This document shows, one piece after another, positions 26,866 to 38,800 of a stretch of DNA of 64,000 nucleotides. Origin of the DNA: Riptortus pedestris. Lineage: Eukaryota > Arthropoda > Insecta > Hemiptera > Alydidae. Below the pieces are notes generated by a model. It did no database searches. It had not been told where the DNA came from and worked only from the letters and a program-made list of their open reading frames with translations. The position numbers and the translations under genes were made by a program. Positions within the stretch are counted from its first letter, which is position 1, and every line of letters starts with the position of its first letter. The stretch spans positions 5,193,501-5,257,500 of the forward strand of contig CM032228.1 of the NCBI GenBank assembly GCA_019009955.1, given 5' to 3'.

Positions 26866-29800
26866 TGTTACCGCTCTAGCGGTCGCAATTATTGTTCAAC
26901 CGTTACCCAACTCGATATTTAGTTGTTTTATGTAAAAAGAAAGATTAAGTTCGTTAACGGCTGAAATCGGACCAGGGGCAGGGGGAGTTTAGAGGGGAGG
27001 ATTTTCGAAAATTCAAAATATCTCCGTTCCTATACGTCGGGTCAAAGAATTGTATAAAACCAATCTTATTACAAATTAAACGTACTATAATTATTGTTAA
27101 TACATTCATTGTCTATCTTGAATATTAACCGAGATATTTGCATTTTTCAGTTTTCAGCCCCCAGCAAACCCCCACTTCTACTCAAGTTACATGAACAATA
27201 CTCTATTATATAATAAATCACATTATTCCAAGCTTTAATACCAAATATTGTTTTCAAGAGACCTTTATTATACGAGATACATGCAAATATGTCCTGGAGA
27301 CCCCCCTCCCCCCGCTTTAATGTCTTGGACTACTAAAATTTGATTGATTGAGATCAAAATTATTCTGATCCATTATAAATTACAGCACTAGATATAGTAA
27401 ATTGTTTTCAATAAAATTAATATGTTATATTCTGATATATTTCAGTTATTGTTTTTCTTTCCGGTGTGAGTCAGGCAGACCTGTTTCTTTACATTTTCAG
27501 ACACTTCCCGTCTGCAGGTTATTGAAATTGACTGAAACATTTCTTACTTCCGTTTGTATTTATTCACTTAATATTCACGGTGGTGTTGTGTTACCAGTAT
27601 GTAGATTTATTTGTTACTAAACTTCACGTGGAAAATCTGCTTAGTTTACGCAGCCCCTGCGTGACGGGCTTTTTTGTTTTTCATTTCTGTTTCGGTTTTC
27701 CATTTCTCTTTCTGTGTTCCATTTCCATTTTTTTTTTGTCCAATTTATGTTTTTTTTGTTTTCCAATTCTGTTTTGTATATTATTTCTGTTTTTTCGTGT
27801 TCAATTCCTGTTTTGTGGTTTTGTTTTCGTTTAAATTAATTTTGTTTTATATTTTTAATTTGATGCAGCTTTTCTTTTTCTGAGCAACATTGCCACAGCT
27901 GCGAAGCTCCAATAAATAAATATCTACTTAAAAACACTTTCCTTCTTCATATTTGTTATCCCTAATCGTTAGATGAATGGCTTTCTACGAAATGTTGGAG
28001 CTCAGTTTATTATGATTAAAACTCATGAAAGCACAATGAAGCTTAAAATCAAACCCACTAATATACCCTGGGAAATACTAATTAAAGTTGCAGAATTTTT
28101 ACCAAACCAATTAGCGAGAATTTGAGACTTGAAATTCACAAAATATGATTTGCTGACGAGCATTATTTACATAAATCCAAAAATGCATGAGCACAGAATC
28201 TGTCTTAGCCTTTTGTAATATTAATATTCTTAAGTTATTAAAACAATTAAATATTAAGCGTAAAAATTGAATGTATTTTGTTAATTATTCTGACTGATTC
28301 TAAAAAATGAGGGGGGAAACAATAATCGAGTCACAACTACGTCCTAAAGAGAAATATATGACTGCTTACTATTTTCATTCAGAATAAAATTAAATAAATT
28401 TTAGATATTGCTTGCAAAAATAAAATTAACATTAATATAATAAGAGTAAGTAAGATAAGCATTTTAAGGTGTTGTCCGAGAATAGACATTGCTTCTTACT
28501 AATAAACACTTGTTACTTTTCTCAATTGAGTTGAGGATAAAAACCCACAACAGATTGGACAATGCGACTATTTGAGTAATTGCACCATGGACAGTCAAAC
28601 CTACGAGTCTTTATTTTTGACAAGAATAGCCATCAATGAGCAATGTTTGCTATTGAGGCTTTTGTTTCAAGCCGTGTATAATCAACACCTGCTAGATGTT
28701 AAAGCTGATTTGTATTAGATAAATTAAGTGTCTCACATCCCAAGCTCTAAACCCAATAATATTCCTTTCGAAAATGAAACACGAATTTCCATGTGTTTCG
28801 TCCATAACTATAGAATTGGAGTTTAAAAAGTTCCAAATATTACTGAAGAAATTTATTTTAAATGCTAAAATCTGCATATTATAAGGACAAACATGTAATA
28901 TTCTCGTAAGATATGTATGTGAGTAAGGCAAGAATGAGTAAATTAATTATGTCAGAAAAAATGAAAGTTATGTAAGAATAATAAACAAAAGTTCTAACTG
29001 AATGATTGTGGGCAAAGCATGAGCACATGCTGACATACGTGCACACAGATTAAAGGAAAATGGAGATTCGATCAAATTCAGCCCTACTCATGCAAGGGAC
29101 CGATCAACACTCATACAGAACCATACTGAGGGCAGCTCTAAAATTATATCTAAGAATAAAAAATAAATGGATTGTAATGAAGCAAATTAAAATAACAACT
29201 AATCTTACATAACAGCTTCCTGAATCAACGATAGAACAGTTCCTTTCCGAAGAAAATGTGAATGATTTACCTTTCGTTGGAGTGCCACCATCTTACCTTA
29301 ATATGATATTAACAAATTTGCTCGAATCTCAATGAACTATACAAGTGCTACAGACATAAAGACTGTTGCTAAAATAAGAAAAAAGTATTGACTAATACTG
29401 CTACAAGTTCATAACCATAACTGCCATGAAGAAAAATGTTACAGCAATTACATTCAATATTTTGCTTACTTTACTCATGCTCAGCAGTGGATCTTATCTA
29501 CTCATCAGTGAGTATTTATTTCATCAGCCCTTCAATATATATTTTTGTTAATAGCTCCGCTATTCTATTTCGTTTCAGTTATTTGTCGCCTTAAACAACC
29601 TATGCTTATAAAAAAAAGTTCAGGAGATGCCCTTTTTGCCAATTTAATTAAAGAAAATCTATATTTAGATTATTAATTTATTTATTTTAATGGCACAATA
29701 TTAACAGTTTGAGCGTTACTATCCAAATAGAGTGATTAATCAAATTCCAGTGTTTGTATGTCGAGGATAAAATTGTAATATTAAAATCTCATTTCCATTC

Positions 29801-32800
29801 CGAGTTTTGACTACTGATTTTGAAAAATAAAAACAATGACATGTTTACCATACTTAAGTAAATAAAACATAATCATCAGTACTCTCCAAGTATATAAAAC
29901 ACAGTCATTAATACTCTCCTTTATAGACTTCACATAATTCACCTAATTAACTAAACAAAGGAGAAACACTATCAAATCCACCCTATGTTGATTATCCAAC
30001 CATCAATGAACACCTTATTCACCATATCACACCTCAAAGTAACCTTGGAAGTAATTTCAAAAAGTGCAAAAGTAATTTAACACGGAGGAGAAGGATTTTT
30101 ATACGGTCTTCCTCGAGCATTAAAAATCCTTTTTCAAATGGTCGGCTGGTCGGGTTTCAAATTGAAGGCTGAATGTGTATGTCATTTTGAGAAAAAGAAG
30201 AACATTTTCTGATAAAACTTCCATATGATTCAAAACACTTTAACATTATTATCTGTAGCATACTTTTATCAGTATGATATTCCTATTTCAAAATAGAAGT
30301 TCATCACTCTCAAATGAAACTCTTCTCGAAATATCCCTAAGCTATTTCTTGCTCACCTCTACAAGATGCTATCTATCTAAAATACTTCCCTCACATATCA
30401 CATGCTCCATCCCTCATAACCAGTCTACGGTTTAAAGCAGTTTCCTCTCGTACAATCTTACAACAACAACAAATCCCAACTAAATTTTTTGAATACTTGG
30501 CTAAAAGATATATTTCAAAAGATGTGTTCTCATTTATGATAGAAGAGGTCGGGATGCGACCAAATAACAAACATCATTCAAGTTAATTCAAATAAAGGGT
30601 TAGAACCGCCAGTATAAATGATACTGTTGTCATAGCTGTCGGTGAAGACCGTCGTCACTGGCTAATGATCGAGAACCAACAACACACTATGACAAAAGCT
30701 GACAAATGACATCGAGAACAAGGACATCTACAATATGAACGGAGTATACAAAATCACGTGCAGCTGCAACAACATATACATTGGACAAACTGGGAGGAGA
30801 CTGAAAACGCGATAAACCGAACACATAAGCTCATTCAGATTAAACAAACGAGACCCTAACTTCGCCAACTACTTGAACGACCACTGCCACGACCCTACAA
30901 GTACAGCCGACAGTATGAAACTTCTACACAGACAAACGAAAGGACGAAGATTGGACATACTCGAGAACATGGAGATCTACAAACAACGAACATTTAACGA
31001 AGACATCATCAACGAACAGCTCAAAACTAGCACAGACACGATATTCAGACCACTGAAACTACTTAAACGGAAAACGCCAACTGACGGACACACACAGGAT
31101 TATCAACAGACGAAGCGACGACAAACGTAGATCAAAATTCCTTTTAATTATTTATTAATGTATACCAACAATTGTACACATATCATGTTATATATGTATC
31201 TACACATTGACTAACTATGCCAGACCAACACAAACAAAACACTAGGAACATAAACAACCCAACACGGATGAGGACAACGACCCACCGCATGAAAACAATT
31301 TACCTGGACACTAGTTAAAACACCCTTCGTTTGACAGATCTAGAGGTAAGTAAACAGACTTGGACTAAAACGTAAACAAACTAATAATGTAAACAACTAC
31401 ATGTAAACAAACTAATACGGCGACCAGACGCTTAAAACCTACTGACCAACAGACATCTAACTCAGTACAACTTTTTGACGGGCTTAAATATGGTGCCATT
31501 ACATCGAAAGCACAATGCCAGCTGTACTCAACCATCAGCCAGCGACGACCGTCTCCACAGACAGGTATGACAACAGTATCATTCAAGTTGTCGAGGGACT
31601 AGTTATATAGTAGGGCAAGAAAGGGAGGAAGATTCAGTCGCATGAGGAAGACTTGCAGAGGCTAGCCAACAATATTGATAGAGGCCCAATGACAGTATAG
31701 AGCAAATAACAGACATGATGTGAGAATTAGGACCATGCTTTATTTTGCGAAGCAATATAATGGAAATAGAATAATTTGGAAAATTTTGAAATATGTAGCT
31801 ACAAATAGTGTACATCTCCAGAGTTGAAATATTATTTCTGGTAGACTATTGTAAAATAATAATTGGATCTGTAACTAGCAATGAGAAAAAGAGCCTCACC
31901 ACCAATCCTATCTTACTAAATAGTTTGAGACTCAATACGAATGTGTAAGGAGCACTGATCTTTATGATAATTAACATATTACATGATTAATTAGACTGTG
32001 TGAGTCGTAATAAAAACGATCAGAGTAGAGACTCCCCCCTGCAGTTTGACAGATACCATAACAGACAGTAGGGCTTGTAGAAGTATAAAACTTCAGTGGT
32101 CATTCCATAGGTTGGTAAACTTGTTATTCTATTTAAATTTGCATAATAATAGTATTTTTTATTCATTTGAAAATAACAAGTTTTGAATGAAGTTTTATTC
32201 ATAGAATAGTGAGGTTTGCACATTCATAGTAAAAATCATCGAAAGTTGAAATTACAAATGATAGAAAAACTACCATATTAAGGAGTTTTAGTTTGATCGG
32301 TAGCGTACAGTACTGTAGGTGCTCACCGAGGGGGAGGGAGCTCTCACTACCGTCTCTTCTAGTATCCATTTCCAAGTTGTTCTACACGCAGGCTCAATAG
32401 CATTTATTTATATAATAAGTACTATATCATAACGAATTACGGAAATGCAATCGTTCATTGTTGCAATAATGATTAATGGGAAATAAATACTTGTAGATTT
32501 TAGACAAAAATTAATACTTTTTAAAATATTACATTAAATAAACGATGGGCTTTTGTTGTTGAGATCTCTTGGAAAGTTTTAGAATAATAATTTGTTTACA
32601 AAATGTAGAAGAGAAATAGAATCCTCATTTGATGTTGATGGCTTATTATAATTCGTTCTAATCTAAACACTAGATATATTCTTTTTATCATCTTTAATTT
32701 TGCACACAATAACAATCATAAGCCTGTTGTCTCTTGCAAATGTCCACTGTGATCAATTAAAATAATACTTTTAAAATGGGAATAGTCTGTCGAAGGCAAG

Positions 32801-35800
32801 ACATCTCCACTTATAACTCTATATAACCTTCCAGTTGTCTTTCCTCCATTTCAAAATTCTAGCTGAGCATTTGAGCAGCTTTGCTTGTAACATATAATAA
32901 TATTAATAGCAAATCATAAAATAATTATTATTGATCATATTCTTTAACCAACATCATCATTCTAATTATAAAGCATTGTTACTCCAAACAATGGAGTGGA
33001 GTAACGTTGTTTAATAGTTAGGATGATGACAAATATTTTGTGATTGCTAATTGGCATCATCATAGTGTTAGGTCTTCTAATTACTTTTCATGATAGACAT
33101 TCTCCTGTAATGAAAACCCATGCACGATTACACAATAATTGGATGTGAAGCAATGAAAGACAGCTTGGGCCAAACTAAGAAATACAGGTGAGTTAAGCAG
33201 ATAAATAAAATAAAATGTAAATAAAAAATGTAACTACAAACAATTGTCATAAGTGAACGAAATTGAACATTGAAAAGTGAAGTAGTATACAAAGTTACTA
33301 ACAACATCAATCAAAAAGTAAAATCCCATTTTTAAATATAGTATGTAAGCCAAATTACTTTTACTTACTAGGTGCTCTGCTAGGGACAGATGCAAGCGCA
33401 CCTAAAAACATGTAAATAATACAACCTCATTACATCTGAATAGTTTAATTCATCATTCATAAACTGAAGTTGTTTCAACAAACTAGAGCGTTTTGTAATA
33501 ATACACCACATTATGCACAAGTATATTGAAATTATTTCAACATGAAATTAAAATAAAGTATTTGTAAGCTTAGCGCATATTTAAGAAGAGTTGATGAATT
33601 TACAAATTTCAAAAATCAAAAGCTTGAGGGATCTGTGCTTGAAGTAGTTCTTCTCATAACACCTCCAAGAACAACGTACAGCTGAGTGTGATAATTAAAA
33701 CAATTAATGAAATGCAATAACATTTGATGGAGAAATCCATTCAATAATTCAAAACATTGGCTATCAATTAGCAAAAAAATGTTATCTATATTTATTTATA
33801 ACTTATCTTCAGTCACAAACAGCTTCCTCTATAATTAACGTAATATGTTTATTGTCAGTAAATAAGGCCAATGGTTTATAGAAGTAATAAAATCACAAAA
33901 TGGCATTTTAATCTCATAGTAATTTTTGAAAATTGTTTGAGAAAAAGTGAAAGACGTATTTGAATGGGTATTGTCAATTGGTTCATAATACCAAGAACAA
34001 TTGCTAAATTCGTAACAATATTCTCGAGACATTATTCATTTCTCCACACATATCATATAAGCTTAAATGAGAAGCTCAAGACATTCCACCTCCTTCATAA
34101 TTCGACACTAAATGTTTTAGAAATATATACATTTTTCATGATGTAACACTGAGTTAGAAACAGACAGCTCTTCCCACTCCACCAATATACCCTAAACAAT
34201 TATTAAGAAACAACTCCAAGCCTATGAAGCCAAGGCTTCATTTATCATTTCTAATCTCAAAGCCAATTCCAAAATCGAAAGTTTCCCATCATTTTCCCCG
34301 AAAGAAATCTGATTCCGAATAAATTTACACCGATGCTATATTTAATTCAAAGAATGGATTCAATTAAATGTTTTCCTAAAACATATAGAAAATGAGGGGA
34401 AATAAGCATAAATGTGTGTGAATGATAGCCACATTGCTGTATACAAATATGCCGCAAAATAGCATAGTAATGCAAGTTAGTGCCATTGCAAACTTGTATG
34501 TGGAGAGCGAGACTAATGATCGAAACCAATAGAAAAACCAAACTATATGAGTGCTCAAATTTAAAAGTTTCCTAATAAACATGGAAAGAAAAGAAAAAAA
34601 GGAAAAGAAAAGCTCTGAAGAAGAGAAGCCTTCAAATCATTTTTAGATTGATAACACAGGCCTACAGAAAACAATATTTCTTTTGGTGCCATTATTCTTT
34701 CAGCTGATTTTTACTATATTTCTGTCGCTGAATCCAAATATAAAATCCATTTTTAGGTATAAGCTCTACATTAGATATGCCTGAAATTAGTTATTTTAAT
34801 GTTTCATATATTGAGGAATGGTTTGTTCACATTAATATAAATTTTCAAATAAACTACTTCCTGACGAATCTTGTCATTTCCTCCGTATTATGCAAGAAGC
34901 TATCAATAAATGTCATTACATTAATATTTTATAAGCAAATACCACCGAATAAAGCAGTTTAAAACTTTTAAAACAAGGAATTTAATTCTTGTAGTCCCAT
35001 TCAGCCTCCGTCTAATAATAACCGAAAAGAATACAACTAAATTCCTTAAAGGTGGAATATTTGATGGACCACAGATAAGACTACTAACAAAAGATCCGGT
35101 TTTAGTAGACAATGAATGAGATTAAAAAAAAAATCTTGCCTTTCATTTGTTGATATAATGAACATTTTTTGGGGGAAATCTCAAAAGTGAAAACTATATT
35201 GATTTGATAAACCATATGGTGAATAACTTCCAAACACTTGGATGCAATATGAGCATGGAAGTCCACTATCTACACAGCCACTTGACTGCTTTCCTGAAAA
35301 TTTAGGAGACACAAGTGAAGCACAAGGTGAAAGATTTGAGCAAGAATTCAGAACGATGGAGAAGCGCTAGCAAGGAAGATGGAATAGCCAGATGATGGCA
35401 GGTTACTGCTGGAGGAGCGCTAGCAAGGAAAATGGGATAGCCAGATGATGGCAGGTTACTGCTGGAGGAGCGCTAGCAAGGAAGATGGGATAGCCAGATG
35501 ATGGCAGGTTACTGCTGGAGGAGCGCTAGCAAGGAAGATGGGATAGCCAGATGATGGCAGGTTACTGCTGGAGGAGCGCCTAGCAAGGAAGATGGGATAG
35601 CCAGATGATGGCAGGTTACTGCTGGAGGAGCGCCTAGCAAGGAAGATGGGATAGCCAGATGATGGCAGGTTACTGCTGGAGGAGCGCCAGCAAGGAAGAT
35701 GGGATAGCCATATGATGGCAGGTTACTGCTGGAGGAGCGCTAGCAAGGAAGATGGGATAGCCAGATGATGGCAGGTTACTGCTGGAGGAGCGCTAGCAAG

Positions 35801-38800
35801 GAAGATGGGATAGCCAGATGATGGCAGGTTACTGCTGGAGGAGCGCTAGCAAGGAAGATGGGATAGCCAGATGATGGCAGGTTACTGCTGGAGGAGCGCT
35901 AGCAAGGAAGATGGGATAGCCAGATGATGGCAGGTTACTGCTGGAGGAGCACTAGCAAGGAAGATGGGATAGCCAGATGATGGCAGGTTACTGCTGGAGG
36001 AGCGCTAGCAAGGAAGATGATATAGCCAGATGATGGCAGGTTACTGCTGGAGGAGTTCTAGCAAGGAAGATGGGATAGCCAGATGATGGCAGGTTACTGC
36101 TGGAGGAGCGCTAGCAAGGAAGATGGGATAGCCAGATGATGGCAGGTTACTGCTGGAGGAGTTCTAGCAAGGAAGATGGGATAGCCAGATGATGGCAGGT
36201 TACTGCTGGAGGAGCACTAGCAAGGAAGATGGGATAGCCAGATGATGGCAGGTTACTGCTGGAGGAGCGCTAGCAAGGAAGATGGGATAGCCAGATGATG
36301 GCAGGTTACTGCTGGAGGAGCACTAGCAAGGAAGATGGGATAGCCAGATGATGGCAGGTTACTGCTGGAGGAGCGCTAGCAAGGAAGATGGGATAGCCAG
36401 ATGATGGCAGGTTACTGCTGGAGGAGCGCTAGCAAGGAAGATGGGATAGCCAGATGATGGCAGGTTACTGCTGGAGGAGCGCTAGCAAGGAAGATGGGAT
36501 AGCCAGATGATGGCAGGTTACTGCTGGAGGAGCGCCAGCAAGGAAGATGGGATAGCCAGATGATGGCAGGTTACTGCTGGAGGAGCGCTAGCAAGGAAGA
36601 TGGGATAGCCAGATGATGGCAGGTTACTGCTGGAGGAGCGCTAGCAAGGAGGATGGGATAGCCAGATGATGGCAGGTTACTGCTGGAGGAGCGCTAGCAA
36701 GGAAGATGGGATAGCCAGATGATGGCAGGTTACTGCTGGAGGAGTTCTAGCAAGGAAGATGGGATAGCCAGATGATGGCAGGTTACTGCTGGAGGAGCGC
36801 TAGCAAGGAAGATGGGATAGCCAGATGATGGCAGGTTACTGCTGGAGGAGTTCTAGCAAGGAAGATGGGATAGCCAGATGATGGCAGGTTACTGCTGGAG
36901 GAGTTCTAGCAAGGAAGATGGGATAGCCAGATGATGGCAGGTTACTGCTGGAGGAGCGCTAGCAAGGAAGAGATATAGCCAGATGATGGCAGGTTACTGC
37001 TGGAGGAGCGCTAGCAAGGAGGATGGGATAGCCAGATGATGGCAGGTTACTGCTGGAGGAGTTCTAGCAAGGAAGATGGGATAGCCAGATGATGGCAGGT
37101 TACTGCTGGAGGGGAGCTAGCAAGGAGATGATATAGCCAGATGATGGCAGGTACTGCTGGAGGAGCGCTAGCAAGGAGATGGGATAGCCAGATGATGGCA
37201 GGTACTGCTGGAGGAGCGCTAGCAAGGAGGATGTAGCCAGATGATGGAAGGTTACTGCTGGAGGAGCGCTAGCAAGGAAGATGGGATAGCCAGATGATGG
37301 CAGGTTACTGCTGGAGGAGTTCAGCAAGGAAGATGGGATAGCCAGATGATGGCAGGTTACTGCTGGAGGAGCGCTAGCAAGGAAGATAGCCAGATGATGG
37401 CAGGTTAGCTGGAGGAGTTCTAGCAAGGAAGATGGGATAGCCAGATGATGGCAGGTTACTGCTGCAAGGAAGATGGGATAGCCAGATGATGGCAGGCTGC
37501 TGGAGGAGCTAGCAAGGAAGATGGGGCGATAGCCAAGATGGCGATATAGCCAGATCTGCTAGGCAGGCTGCTGGAAGCTAGCAAGGACGATGGAATAGCC
37601 AGATGATGGCAGGTTACTGCTGGAGGAGCGCTAGCAAGGAAAATGGGATAGCCAGATGATGGCAGGTTACTGCTGGAGGAGCGCTAGCAAGGAAGATGGG
37701 ATAGCCAGATGATGGCAGGTTACTGCTGGAGGAGCGCTAGCAAGGAAGATGGGATAGCCAGATGATGGCAGGTTACTGCTGGAGGAGCGCTAGCAAGGAA
37801 GATGGGATAGCCAGATGATGGCAGGTTACTGCTGGAGGAGTGCTAGCAAGGAAGATGGGATAGCCAGATGATGGCAGGTTACTGCTGCAGGAGCGCTAGC
37901 AACGAAGTTGGTCTAGCCAGATGATGATGGCAGGTTACTGCTGGAGGAGCGCTAGCAAGGAAGATGGGATAGCCAGATGATGGCAGGTTACTGCTGGAGG
38001 AGCGCTAGCAAGGAAGATGGGATAGCCAGATGATGGCAGGTTACTGCTGGAGGAGCGCTAGCAAGGAAGATGGGATAGCCAGATGATGGCAGGTTACTGC
38101 TGGAGGAGCGCTAGCAAGGAAGATGGGATAGCCAGATGATGGCAGGTTACTGATGCAGTTGGAAACGAGACTGTTGGACAGTTCACTCAGGGAAATCGTA
38201 CAAAGGAACCTTCCATAAAGTAATGTGTTATTTTGATATTCAGTTTGTTTGGTTTTCTCAAAAATAATTGTTTAATCTGTGGGCAACCACTCCCGCGGCC
38301 CGCCCGCGAGACATTTTGAAAAACCCAATTAAACAAAAATATTACACTAATTACTCCAAATGAGGAAGATGAGGAGAGATTTGTACGTTTTGCAATACTT
38401 ATAAATGCGAAAAGTTCTTTTCATTGATGAAAGTTAACAAATCAAAACATCATACAAGGCTGACTGACGATAATTTGGAAAATTCTTTCCGTCTTTGTAT
38501 CAGTGGAATTAATCCAAATATCTATGGATTAGTTTTCAAATTCAAGCTCATTGATTGTACCATATTGTACCTATTTTTTTTCATTTCATGTTGTTATTTT
38601 AATAAATTATATTTACATTGTCGTTATAAGTTCATGTCTGGTATCTATCGTTAAAAATTATGAACACTATTTTAAAATGCACTAATTTTAAAAGCGGCCC
38701 GGCCCGCAAACGTATTTAAACAATAAAGTTTGGCCGGCAACATGTCAGAGGTTGCACACACCTGGTATATACGTTTAACTATACTATAAGGTTTTATTTT

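Noticed and set aside
26546..27883. Phe/Leu/Val-rich ORFs resembling membrane proteins around the HINE-like copy
   Set aside because: Translations of T-rich low-complexity DNA; no conserved residues and no gene structure.
28500..28690. Possible tRNA-like or structured RNA
   Set aside because: No cloverleaf or box A/B pair could be drawn.
37100..37426. Minus-strand 108-residue ORF with repeated [19 protein letters not shown] units
   Set aside because: It lies wholly inside the disturbed part of the 53-bp minisatellite; indels there happen to keep one frame open. No repeat protein is supported.
35365..38155. Possible CRISPR-like regular array
   Set aside because: Units are contiguous and near identical along the whole 53 bp with no unique spacers, and the context is eukaryotic. 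It is a minisatellite.
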